Positions 28,351 through 37,308 are shown, numbered from the stretch's first letter. The stretch is DNA of 38,320 nucleotides from Methanobacteriota archaeon (GCA_002698225.1 NZWD01000033.1:14996-53315); one strand, 5' to 3'. The notes: generated by a model not told the origin, from the sequence alone. Made by a program: numbers and translations.

Positions 28351-28360
28351 CCCGTATAAG
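28351..28360 (-). promoter_or_regulatory. Possible TATA box for the rps12-rps7-fusA transcript
   Basis: Minus strand 'CTTATACGGG' ~40 nt upstream of rps12 start; positional inference only. Confidence 0.3.
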
Positions 28361-28443
28361 AGCGTGACGGACTCACCGTAGGTGAGGTGTTCAGTGCTCC
28401 AACCTCGCCAACATTCAAGCAGAAGACGCGCCGGCCACTAATT

Positions 28444-29715
28444 ATGTCCTTCAGGGACCTATTAGTCGGCGTTGAAGAGGTCAACGAAGAAATTGGTGTG
28501 GAGCATGACATGTTTGAGCACTCAGCATCCACCGGACATAAAGCCGTGATGTTTAATCGAATTAAGGGCACTGACGGTCTGCGATCTGCGCTTAATGTTC
28601 TCGCCAGAGACCGACTCTGCTCAATATTCGATATCACACCTGGGGAACTTATCGACATTCTCGCTTGGGCGATGGCAAACCCTATCCAGCCCGTAATAGT
28701 AGATTGTGGAGATGCTCCAGTCTTGGAGAATACTCAAGATTCGGTTAATCTGTCAGTGCTACCAATACCGTGGCATTATCCTGAAGATAGGGGTCGATAC
28801 CAATCTGCATCTGTCATCATTGCAGAATACGAGGGAGTTAGGAACATGTCGTTCCATAGACAATTCCTTCGAGATGAGAATCACTGTGTTTCTCGATTCG
28901 TACCTCGTCATCTGCGGACTATGACTGACAAGGCTCGTGAAAATGGCGATGAAATTGACATTGCTGTAGTAAATGGACCTGATGCTGCTGTTCTACTCGC
29001 AGCGGCTATGTCCTTCACACACGACCTAGACGAGTTAACTGTCGCCGCAGCCCTCCACCAGAGATTACATGGTAAGCCTCTCGAACTAGTTACTCTCCCT
29101 AACGGGATTCAAGTCCCTGCAGACTCTGAATATGCGATGGAAGCTAGAATCACACTGGAAGATGATGATGAGGGGCCGTATGTCGACATTACTGGCACAG
29201 TAGATGATGTGAGACAGGAGCCAGTAATTGAGTACGATGCAATTCATCATAGAAATTCAGCGGTATTTCATGCATTGATTCCAGCTGAAGTCGAACATAG
29301 AACTCTGATGGGATTGCCCAGAGCACCCACAATTAAAGCTGCAGTGAACGAGGTTGTCCCGTGTACTGATGTCTACATGACCGATGGGGGAAGTGGGTGG
29401 TTGTCAGCAGTGGTTTCTATACAGCCTCAGAGTAAGGGAGATGGAATAAAAGCCATTCATGCAGCTTTGAATGGACATAGATCAATGAAGCAGGTTACGA
29501 TAGTAGATACTGACATAGACTGCTCCAATCCCGTTCGCGTAGAATGGGCGTTAATGACTCGTTGGCAGCCCGATAAGGACACAGTCATTCTCTCAGAACA
29601 GAAAGGATCCAGCCTAGATCCATCTAGAGGAGAAGACGGTCTGACCAGTAAAATCGGCATAGATGCAACCTTGCCCCCGGGAATTGACCGCTCGCCCTAT
29701 GAGAGTGTCCTGTGA
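28444..29715 (+). CDS. UbiD-family decarboxylase (candidate anhydromevalonate phosphate decarboxylase)
   Basis: 'MSFRDLLVGVEEV', 'LPIPWHYPEDRGRYQSASVIIAEYEGVRNMSFHRQFLRDENHCVSRFVPRHL'; start refined from GTG 28387 to ATG 28444. Confidence 0.82.
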   Translation: MSFRDLLVGVEEVNEEIGVEHDMFEHSASTGHKAVMFNRIKGTDGLRSALNVLARDRLCSIFDITPGELIDILAWAMANPIQPVIVDCGDAPVLENTQDSVNLSVLPIPWHYPEDRGRYQSASVIIAEYEGVRNMSFHRQFLRDENHCVSRFVPRHLRTMTDKARENGDEIDIAVVNGPDAAVLLAAAMSFTHDLDELTVAAALHQRLHGKPLELVTLPNGIQVPADSEYAMEARITLEDDDEGPYVDITGTVDDVRQEPVIEYDAIHHRNSAVFHALIPAEVEHRTLMGLPRAPTIKAAVNEVVPCTDVYMTDGGSGWLSAVVSIQPQSKGDGIKAIHAALNGHRSMKQVTIVDTDIDCSNPVRVEWALMTRWQPDKDTVILSEQKGSSLDPSRGEDGLTSKIGIDATLPPGIDRSPYESVL

Positions 29716-29810
29716 GGTTTTAGATGGCAACCGACATCGGGGCAAGTTTGCAACATCCTAGGCGAAGCCTTGGTAACCGACATCGCAGCCAAGCTAAAAA
29801 ATTCCTCAAT

Positions 29811-30689
29811 ATGTCTGAGAATGATTCAGATTATATCGGATGGGCTGAACAAAGTGCCCGGCAAGCTGTTCTCCATGATTTCACCCACCCAGATAATTGG
29901 AGAATTCTCGTGGAAGTGAAGCTGAAAGCAAGTGACGAGCCTGGAATCAGGGCGGTTCTTGTCGAGCTGTTCTCCGTACTTGGAAGGGATTCTGTATATC
30001 TGAAGCAATTGGACGGAGTTGACATGATTCATATGGGTTCTCAGATTCTAGAGGCTAGTCTCGATGCGGATCCTTTGGATTCAGACACATGGTGGGAGAT
30101 GACTAGGAGTTCCGAGGGTGGTGTCTACTCATTCTGCGAGAGAGTTAGGAGCCTAGACTTACGCGACATCCGTGCTAATGTTCTCTTCTCAAGAAGGCTT
30201 GAGCGTTTGAGGGACACAGGTCATGAGGATGAGTTTCTTGAGTTGTCTAAGTTAATCCTAGCGCATAGACCGAACAATCATGAAACCTGGTCAGAACTGG
30301 GCCGGATGCATGAGAGGAGAAAAGAATTTGACAATGCTTGGATGTGTTATGACCAAGCCCAAATCCATTTCCCAGAAATTCCTGCAAGAGATCGTTTCAT
30401 TGAGCGTATGGAATCCAAGATGGATGAGGGAGTTCCCGAATCATGGAATACTCCTGGTATAGATTCCAGAGTCGAGTTTCTCCAGCGAATGCAGGATCTG
30501 GCCGGCCAATCCTCAACTTCGAGTGAATCTATGATGCAAGACGAAGTGGAGGAACTACCATTGAATGAAGTGGATGCTTTATTGGAAGCAAACAGGCTTA
30601 CAGAGGCGTTCTTCCTAGCTAGGAGAATGGCTGCCGAGGGAGTAGATGGAGCCCCCAGTAAGGTAGAGCAAATTAGAGGTATGCTATGA
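29811..30689 (+). CDS. Uncharacterised TPR-like helical protein
   Basis: ORF 29724-30689; 'NHETWSELGRMHERRKEFDNAWMCYDQAQIHFPEIP' TPR-like; start refined to ATG 29811 (MSENDSD...). Confidence 0.6.
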   Translation: MSENDSDYIGWAEQSARQAVLHDFTHPDNWRILVEVKLKASDEPGIRAVLVELFSVLGRDSVYLKQLDGVDMIHMGSQILEASLDADPLDSDTWWEMTRSSEGGVYSFCERVRSLDLRDIRANVLFSRRLERLRDTGHEDEFLELSKLILAHRPNNHETWSELGRMHERRKEFDNAWMCYDQAQIHFPEIPARDRFIERMESKMDEGVPESWNTPGIDSRVEFLQRMQDLAGQSSTSSESMMQDEVEELPLNEVDALLEANRLTEAFFLARRMAAEGVDGAPSKVEQIRGML

Positions 30690-31081
30690 CAGGAGAATTC
30701 GCATTGGCGTGGACCACTTCCAAGTCTTCGACAGAAAAGTGCTGGGTCATGGTACTGCATAATGAGAGAGGATGGGAATTGCCTGGTGGAATGGTAGGCG
30801 AGGATGAGGAGATTGAACAAGCAGCATTGAGAGAATTGTTCGAAGAGACTGGTTTGCTCGGCACCGCGGTTGCGGTGGACTCGGAATTGTTGGAAGGTGG
30901 GCATGTAGTATGGATCCAAGTAGACGAGGACCCAGAACCTCTTCCTTGGGGTTCGATTGATTCTAGCATCGAGGAAGTCGGTTGGTGTGTTGATTTACCT
31001 GAGAATCTAGGATGGGGAGTAGAAGAGATTGAGTCCATCATTTCTCATGATTGGAGCAAATCTAGGAGTCTAGGATCTTGA
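30686..31081 (+). CDS. Nudix hydrolase
   Basis: Nudix box 'GMVGEDEEIEQAALRELFEETGL'; ATGA overlap with upstream ORF. Confidence 0.88.
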   Translation: MTGEFALAWTTSKSSTEKCWVMVLHNERGWELPGGMVGEDEEIEQAALRELFEETGLLGTAVAVDSELLEGGHVVWIQVDEDPEPLPWGSIDSSIEEVGWCVDLPENLGWGVEEIESIISHDWSKSRSLGS

Positions 31082-31869
31082 ATTTCTCCAACCTTGTCCT
31101 CTATACTAGTAATCCAACCATCCTCTTCGAGCATTTCAGCTGCATCAATTAGTAGTCCTAAATCGGCCCTATCCATGCCGCTGGCATCTTCTAGAAGCAC
31201 AGGTAGCAGCATCTCCACGACCTCTCTGACATCTTTGGGGTTGGCAGGAATCCATGTCGTGCCCGGCTCGCTTCTAGGCTTGGCATTCTCGACCCTATGT
31301 TGCATTCGGGGAGCGATATCACTAACTTCTTCAAGAGCTATATCTAGCCACTCAAGAGAGGCAGTGAGTGATTCCGGGGCCATTCCTGAATCATTGAGAT
31401 AGCCTCTTGCAGCCCAAAGGTGCCTCATTGCTGTTGACAAGTCATCTAATGATGCTAGCATCCTCCCTACTTCTAGTCGGGATAAGCCTAGGATCTGAAT
31501 GGGGTGTCCGGTAGAGGGTGAGATACTGGAGTGCATTGCTAGCGCCATCATCGTTTCTCCTTTATTGCGATGCCATGCGGCCAAGTTGAGTATCGAAACA
31601 CCATGGTTGATGGATCCCGCAGAAATAGCGTTCAAGCGTTCCATGCACCACTTCAGTTCGGACCCTGTACTCTCATCGTCACCTATTCCGAAAAGTGCCC
31701 TCTGCATCCTAGTCAGAGCTTCGACCTCGGGGTCCTTCTCTTTACTAGACCTTGAACGGAGGAGTATATCATTTGACTTCAAGAGAAAATCCTCAGATTT
31801 TCCCTGCCGGACTTGCTCCATCAGAGTCCGCAACTCTGACATCAGTGGCGAGAAGTCTGAATTTTCCAT
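31045..31869 (-). CDS. Uncharacterised helical protein at the 3' end of the exosome superoperon
   Basis: 274 aa ORF 4 nt downstream of the prefoldin-like gene; no recognised motif. Confidence 0.6.
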   Translation of the reverse strand: MENSDFSPLMSELRTLMEQVRQGKSEDFLLKSNDILLRSRSSKEKDPEVEALTRMQRALFGIGDDESTGSELKWCMERLNAISAGSINHGVSILNLAAWHRNKGETMMALAMHSSISPSTGHPIQILGLSRLEVGRMLASLDDLSTAMRHLWAARGYLNDSGMAPESLTASLEWLDIALEEVSDIAPRMQHRVENAKPRSEPGTTWIPANPKDVREVVEMLLPVLLEDASGMDRADLGLLIDAAEMLEEDGWITSIEDKVGEIQDPRLLDLLQS

Positions 31870-31873
31870 CTTC

Positions 31874-32197
31874 TCACCGGCTCTCGAACGACTTCACCAG
31901 TTCCTCATATTGAGAAACGAGATTGGACTCTCGTTCCTCCAATATTGAAGAGTGTTCAACGAAGGCAGTTCTTGAATCCTCCAACTCGGCCCTTAGAGCA
32001 TCCCTGTCATCTACCTCTAGCAAGAGGTTACCTACTGCTCTGTATACCGGTCTGCTTGGATTTTGTGAATCTAGAGATTCCAATGTCATTGAAATCTCGG
32101 ATATTTGTGACGAAATGGCCTGCACCTGTGAACGGACCATCTGAAGTTCCTGTGCTAGTGCCTGTAACTCTTGAGCAGTTGCCTCAGGATCACTCAT
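31874..32197 (-). CDS. Prefoldin beta subunit-like coiled-coil protein
   Basis: 'QELQALAQELQMVRSQVQAISSQISEISMTLESL...VYRAVGNLLLEVDDRDALRAELED'; superoperon position; start refined to ATG 32197. Confidence 0.7.
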   Translation of the reverse strand: MSDPEATAQELQALAQELQMVRSQVQAISSQISEISMTLESLDSQNPSRPVYRAVGNLLLEVDDRDALRAELEDSRTAFVEHSSILEERESNLVSQYEELVKSFESR

Positions 32198-32439
32198 CGA
32201 ATCTCCTCCCCTAGGTCTAGGACACGCTCGGAGGCAATTAAACCACGCATCAGCGTGTTCCAACGTGCCCTGAGGTCGACTATTGATTCAGCTGCCTCAT
32301 CTACCTGTAAAGTAGTGTTGTCAGCTAGACGAAACGACGCTTCGGTAGTCAAAGAAGCAGCTAGAGCTGGCGCTTCACCATGAGTCAAGCGTAAAATGAG
32401 TCGTGAAGACTTACTCTTCCTCTGAGTCACCGGCCTCAC
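32194..32439 (-). CDS. KEOPS complex Pcc1-like subunit
   Basis: 81 aa; 'ESIVDLRARWNTLMRGLIASERVL' resembles the Pcc1 C-terminal helix; GTG start in track; superoperon position. Confidence 0.65.
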   Translation of the reverse strand: MRPVTQRKSKSSRLILRLTHGEAPALAASLTTEASFRLADNTTLQVDEAAESIVDLRARWNTLMRGLIASERVLDLGEEIR

Positions 32440-32776
32440 CCTCGGACAGATTCCTCTCGAAATCTAAGGCAGCCTGCTGAGCAATTACGGCCATATCGGT
32501 GGCCGTTGCACCTTCCATAGATCTACGAATTATCCTGTTATTGGAATCAGTAGCTCTTGTGAATGGTTCCCAGACTCCTCCTGTGAATGTGTGATCACAC
32601 TTACGGCACTCCCAGATTCCCGCGGCCTTCCTTCGGACCTTTTGATAATTACACGATGGGCATGTGTAATGTCGGGACTTCTTCTTCAGTGCTGCGCCAG
32701 CCCTGCGCCTTACACTCACACCGTAGCGCGAGCCGAAACGAGCAGTGGCGCCGGACTTCTGGGTTCTCTTTGCCAT
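32411..32776 (-). CDS. rpl37ae: Ribosomal protein eL43 (L37Ae) with C-terminal extension
   Basis: 'GSRYGVSVRRRAGAALKKKSRHYTCPSCNYQKVRRKAAGIWECRKCDHTFTGGVWEP'. Confidence 0.95.
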   Translation of the reverse strand: MAKRTQKSGATARFGSRYGVSVRRRAGAALKKKSRHYTCPSCNYQKVRRKAAGIWECRKCDHTFTGGVWEPFTRATDSNNRIIRRSMEGATATDMAVIAQQAALDFERNLSEGEAGDSEEE

Positions 32777-33562
32777 CTACTCGCCTCCATGCACCATATC
32801 TCTGAGTTCACTGCACCTTGACTTAGCATGCTCCATGATTTCAGCGAATTCGCTCTCCGTAAAGATTCCCTTTAGACCCTTCTGAAGGGAATGGACATTG
32901 TCATCATCACCCAAGGTGATGTGAATTCTCTCATCACCTCCGAGTTCCTCCTTCCCTTCAGCATCGTAGACAAACCTGCCTCCGACCTTGTGATAGGAGC
33001 ACATGATAGGGGTTTTCGATATAGGCAGAGGTCGATCTTTGTCGCTGACTTCGAACTTGGCTTCAGGAATTACTGCGGTCCTCAGTGCTGCAATGCCTGC
33101 CAGAGCGAATGCATCGAACAAATTACCATCATCAGAAAGGGCAAACAAATCGAGAATGACCTGCCATGCCTTCTCACCTGGGATGATACAAAGATCATCC
33201 ACATCAATGCATCCAGATTCTCTGATTCCTCTGTCTACTACTCTGCTGAGTTCAATTGATTCGGGACTTGGTGGTCCTGCCTCCCAATTTCGCCCTGCGA
33301 CTGGTCTGACTTCGGCGCTGCACATCAAACCGCCTTGGTTAGGTCGATCGGGGTATGGAGTCATAATCTGGAACTTGACACCTGCGTATACGATGGTATT
33401 CCCCATTGTGACTATTGCTGAACCTTCTGCATTGGGCAAGACATTTGTCTGTAGATTAAGGTCACGAGATTCCCACTGGCCTCGACTATCTATCCTCTGG
33501 TTTTGCTGAGCCAGTTCTGCTAGATGATTACGAAGCAGTTGTGGTACCAATGGAATTGCCAT
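32777..33562 (-). CDS. rrp42: Exosome complex protein Rrp42
   Basis: 261 aa RNase PH-fold: 'RIDSRGQWESRDL...GSAIVTMGNTIVYAGVKFQIMTPYPDRPNQGGLMCSAEV'. Confidence 0.93.
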   Translation of the reverse strand: MAIPLVPQLLRNHLAELAQQNQRIDSRGQWESRDLNLQTNVLPNAEGSAIVTMGNTIVYAGVKFQIMTPYPDRPNQGGLMCSAEVRPVAGRNWEAGPPSPESIELSRVVDRGIRESGCIDVDDLCIIPGEKAWQVILDLFALSDDGNLFDAFALAGIAALRTAVIPEAKFEVSDKDRPLPISKTPIMCSYHKVGGRFVYDAEGKEELGGDERIHITLGDDDNVHSLQKGLKGIFTESEFAEIMEHAKSRCSELRDMVHGGE

Positions 33563-34278
33563 TAGGCCTCACCTCCCTTGAGGGCGTCGACCATTATCTT
33601 GTGAATGCCCTGAGCAGCCTCCATGTTGTAGTTCCAAGCCTTCTGGAACTCATCTTGAGACAAGTCCCCATCCATCTGCAAGAAAACCAATTCTCCTGAA
33701 TTGGGGAGTATTCCCATCGGTAAGTCCGCTTCTCCATAGTTATCCTCCTCTTTGTTGAGGTCGCAGACAACTATGTCATTGATCTTACCAGATGCCACAG
33801 AGACAACCATGTCGGTCATTGGAATACCAGCGTGCGCCAGAGCAACAGATGCTGCTGTGATACCGACGCATCGAGTTCCGGCCTCGGCTGCCAAGATTTC
33901 AATTTCAACGCGAATCTTCGAGCGAGGATACATCTCGACAAGTACTACACTCTCTAGTGCCTCAGCAGTAACTTTGCTAATCTCTCGGCTGCGTCGGTTA
34001 AATCCGGGACGAATCCTGTCAGTGGTTGAAAATGGTGCCATGTTGTAACGTACATCCAAAACAGCTCGATCTTGGCGCTGAATCTTTCGTGGATGGGCCT
34101 CCATTGGGCCGTAAATTGCTGCAACTGCGTGATTATTTCCCCAGATGACTCTAGCTGAGCCATCTGCTACTGGAATAACTCCTGTCTCGATCTCAATGGG
34201 TCTGAGATCGCCGGCCTTACGGCCGTCCATCCTGATTCCGTTCTCGTCAATCATCTGAATATCGCCGTATCCTCCCAT
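33562..34278 (-). CDS. rrp41: Exosome complex exonuclease Rrp41
   Basis: 238 aa: 'RMDGRKAGDLRPIEIETGVIPVADGSARVIWGNNHAVAAIYGP', 'AEAGTRCVGITAASVALAHAGIPMTD'. Confidence 0.94.
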   Translation of the reverse strand: MGGYGDIQMIDENGIRMDGRKAGDLRPIEIETGVIPVADGSARVIWGNNHAVAAIYGPMEAHPRKIQRQDRAVLDVRYNMAPFSTTDRIRPGFNRRSREISKVTAEALESVVLVEMYPRSKIRVEIEILAAEAGTRCVGITAASVALAHAGIPMTDMVVSVASGKINDIVVCDLNKEEDNYGEADLPMGILPNSGELVFLQMDGDLSQDEFQKAWNYNMEAAQGIHKIMVDALKGGEA

Positions 34279-35000
34279 CAGGCAACACCTCCAATCGCTT
34301 TGGATTCGGTAGTCATCTCTCTGAGTCTATTACGCACGGAGACTACTCCGTCAAATTCTCCATCGACCCAAATACGACCATTGTCGCAGACAATTATCCT
34401 ACAGTCGGACTCATCCTTCAGGTTTCTCAGTGAATTTCCCTTCTTGCCGATTAGTTGGCCCAACAGATGGGGCTCTACATCCTCGATGGTACCTGATCTA
34501 ATCTTTCTCAGACCAAGTCCCTTCATCGTGACTACGCTTGAATGGGTCTCTTCAACCTCTTGAACTCTACAAAGTACAGCCTCTCCGATATCCATGACTT
34601 GTCTGGTACCGCCGAAAGAGGCGTTTCCTGGACCAAGGCTCATCGGTAGTATGGCGTTGAAGGGGGCCCCAATGTCGATGAACCAGATGTTGTTTGTGCA
34701 TCCTTCGACATAGCCTATCACAAGATCTCCCGGCCTAGGGATATATCCTGTCCTCAAAGGCTGTACCGAAACCTCGTTACCTTTCACATTCATTTTACCG
34801 TGCTTGGTCGCTCTTATTCGGCCATCCATCACTAAGACGCCATGGCCGGCTTCTCTTCCCTCAGATTTCCCGAGATCCTCCCCGGGGGTGACGAGAGAGG
34901 GTGCTCGTCCACCTTTACGCGGTCCGTCCGCTTCATCGCTAACACTCATGTTATCGGGCCGCGCGACCCGCCCACCCTTCATAACCATTGATGTAGGCAC
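34278..35000 (-). CDS. rrp4: Exosome RNA-binding protein Rrp4 (S1 + KH)
   Basis: 'YIPRPGDLVIGYVEGCTNNIWFIDIGAPFNAILP', KH 'VEPHLLGQLIGKKGNSLRNLKDESDCRIIVCDNGRIWV'. Confidence 0.93.
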   Translation of the reverse strand: MPTSMVMKGGRVARPDNMSVSDEADGPRKGGRAPSLVTPGEDLGKSEGREAGHGVLVMDGRIRATKHGKMNVKGNEVSVQPLRTGYIPRPGDLVIGYVEGCTNNIWFIDIGAPFNAILPMSLGPGNASFGGTRQVMDIGEAVLCRVQEVEETHSSVVTMKGLGLRKIRSGTIEDVEPHLLGQLIGKKGNSLRNLKDESDCRIIVCDNGRIWVDGEFDGVVSVRNRLREMTTESKAIGGVA

Positions 35001-35012
35001 CTACGGTGCATT

Positions 35013-35702
35013 TCAGTCGAGTTCCTTTACCTCAAGGCCCGAGGAACGGTTAGCAACCCTACTAATTATCTCATTCCTCATCCCTCCCGGTACTTCGACT
35101 ACGCACGCCCATGAGCCGTCATCAAGCCATTGTTCTCTCTGTAATGAGTCCCTCAGTAATTGTTGAACTCCCCCGTAGTCCTTGCCGGGAATCTTGAAAG
35201 CGAGCTTGACGCTGATGAACTGGAGAGGAATTACTGGCTTCAGCAAGTCTATAGCGTCCTGAACTTGACGTTCAACAGATAGAAACGGATCTGCTCTGAA
35301 TCTAACTTCAGACAGGGCGTTTTCTATTCTAGTCTGGGGGTGTGGTAGGCGTGTCTTCGGATCCGTGGCGGTAAGTGATATCTCAGTAACAATTTGCTTC
35401 ATCTTCTCCACAACCATTTGCTTCCTCTGGGCCGTTGTCAATTGAATTGAGCCTTGACTCAGTATTCGCTCGACGCAGATAATTAAATCGGTGCTTCCGA
35501 AAGCACCCTCAAGAGCCTCGGAGGTTGGCCTGTCACCGGCCTTTGCATCAGACCAAATCTCCTCTGTTGCTAAAAGATCGCTCAAAAGCACAGATTCTGG
35601 GTCATCTTTCCAAGCCTGAACGAGATTAGGATCGACGAGGATCTCATATCTCGAACCGCCCCTCTCGAGGCGGGCTGTAACTGCATCGTCCAGACTCACC
35701 AT
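35013..35702 (-). CDS. Ribosome maturation protein SBDS/Sdo1 homolog
   Basis: 229 aa; 'ARLERGGSRYEILVDPNLVQAWK', 'ILSQGSIQLTTAQRKQMVVEKMKQIVTEIS'. Confidence 0.93.
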   Translation of the reverse strand: MVSLDDAVTARLERGGSRYEILVDPNLVQAWKDDPESVLLSDLLATEEIWSDAKAGDRPTSEALEGAFGSTDLIICVERILSQGSIQLTTAQRKQMVVEKMKQIVTEISLTATDPKTRLPHPQTRIENALSEVRFRADPFLSVERQVQDAIDLLKPVIPLQFISVKLAFKIPGKDYGGVQQLLRDSLQREQWLDDGSWACVVEVPGGMRNEIISRVANRSSGLEVKELD

Positions 35703-35744
35703 GATGGTGTCAGCATGAAGGTCCGACTTAGAGGCATGGATGGA

Positions 35745-36524
35745 TCAGGATATCTTCTCGAGATGCTTTAGAGCATCTTCATGAGTCATCTTATGATATC
35801 CATTCGAATCGACGATGGCAATCTCAACTGTGTCTGAATTCAAATCATCATCCAAGGACTCTCTAAGAGCTTCGAGGCCGAGTTTGATGGCTGCATTCTG
35901 AGTGATATTCGCCTTCCACTTAGCCTCAAAGTGATCCATTACTGTAGATTTACCTCGGCCGATTGCTCCGGCCTGATATGATTGGTAGGCACCCGATGGA
36001 TCAGTCTCGAAGAGATGAATACCTTCGTTGTCCAATCCTGCAATCAGCAGAGCGGTTCCGAATGGCCTAGCCCCACCATATTGAGTGAAGGACTGTAAGT
36101 GGTCACACATCTTCTTGACGAGCGAAGTTACTCCGATTGGATCGCCATAGGTCATCTTGTTAATTTGACACTGAACTCTGGCTCGATCGACCAATTGCCT
36201 TGCGTCAGCTACCAGTCCAGAGGTGGTGATTCCGATGTGGTCGTCTATTTGGTACATCTTCTCGATAGAGTCTGCGATGACTAGCTTGCTAGAGATTCTT
36301 TTGTCAACAATTAGAATGACTCCATCCTTGTACTTCAGGCCAACAGTAGTTGTCCCTCGCTTGACCGATTCCCTGGCATACTCCACCTGATACAGTCTGC
36401 CATCAGGTGAGAAGGTTGAAACTCCGTGGTCATATCCTCGTCCGCTTGGCTGCATGCTATCAGGCCGTTGCCTATACGGACTCTTATCAATCTTGGTCGT
36501 AACTAGTCTTGTGAATCGCGTCAT
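35745..36524 (-). CDS. psmA: 20S proteasome alpha subunit
   Basis: 'GRGYDHGVSTFSPDGRLYQVEYARESVKRGTTTVGLKYKDGVILIVDKR'; conventional start may be ATG 36455. Confidence 0.96.
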   Translation of the reverse strand: MTRFTRLVTTKIDKSPYRQRPDSMQPSGRGYDHGVSTFSPDGRLYQVEYARESVKRGTTTVGLKYKDGVILIVDKRISSKLVIADSIEKMYQIDDHIGITTSGLVADARQLVDRARVQCQINKMTYGDPIGVTSLVKKMCDHLQSFTQYGGARPFGTALLIAGLDNEGIHLFETDPSGAYQSYQAGAIGRGKSTVMDHFEAKWKANITQNAAIKLGLEALRESLDDDLNSDTVEIAIVDSNGYHKMTHEDALKHLEKIS

Positions 36525-36552
36525 TCATTGATGTGTCCCTACTCGGGCGGGC

Positions 36553-37308
36553 ATGAAAGTCGCCGTGTTGGCATCATCGGGCAAAGACTCTTCCTACTGC
36601 GCTTGGTGGGCTAAGATGCGTGGCTGGGATGTCGATTGTATCGTATCAGTAGGCATCGACTCAAATGACTCAATGATGTTTCAGACAAATGGGGTTGCCA
36701 TAGCAGCATTACAGAGCGCTGCTATGGGAGTCCCGTGGCTTCCTGTAGTTAGTCAAGGTGAAGAGGAGTTTGAAGTTCGGGATTTGGAAGTTGCTCTCTC
36801 AGGAAGTAATGACTCGATATCTTGCTTTGACCGTATGTGGCCAGAAGGATGGGAGTATCCAAAGAATCTCTTACTGCATGATGGGCCAGTGAATGTCGAT
36901 GCTTTGGTAGTAGGGGCATTACGATCGGACTATCAAAGAACTAGAATCGACATGATGTGCGAGAGACTTGGTATCATATCATTCAGCCCACTATGGCACC
37001 ATGACTCAATATCACATATGCAGTCTCTTGTTGAGCACGACTTCGATGTAATGTTCGTATCCGTCTCCGCAGATGGCCTTGGAGAAGAGTGGTTAGGTAG
37101 GCATCTGGACGAGGAGTCTCTTAGCCGTCTCGAATTATTGGCCAGTGAGTACAGGTTCAACATCGATGGGGAAGGAGGGGAGTTTGAGACTGTTGTACTA
37201 TCTTCTCCGTGCATGAATGGACATATAGAATGTAGTACTGAAAGCCTGTGGGAAGGAAATAGGGGTATGTTAACCATACTTGAAGCGCGACTAGCGGGGA
37301 TGCGCTAG
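36553..37308 (+). CDS. Diphthine-ammonia ligase (Dph6-like ATP pyrophosphatase)
   Basis: 'VAVLASSGKDSSYCAWWAKMRGWDV' PP-loop SGGKDS-like motif, 'VDALVVGALRSDYQRTRIDMMCERLGIISFSPLW', 'GEGGEFETVVL'. Confidence 0.85.
   Translation: MKVAVLASSGKDSSYCAWWAKMRGWDVDCIVSVGIDSNDSMMFQTNGVAIAALQSAAMGVPWLPVVSQGEEEFEVRDLEVALSGSNDSISCFDRMWPEGWEYPKNLLLHDGPVNVDALVVGALRSDYQRTRIDMMCERLGIISFSPLWHHDSISHMQSLVEHDFDVMFVSVSADGLGEEWLGRHLDEESLSRLELLASEYRFNIDGEGGEFETVVLSSPCMNGHIECSTESLWEGNRGMLTILEARLAGMR

Noticed and set aside
30347-30919. 190-aa minus-strand ORF opposite the TPR/Nudix genes
   Set aside because: Opposes a clear Nudix box and an ATGA-coupled gene pair.
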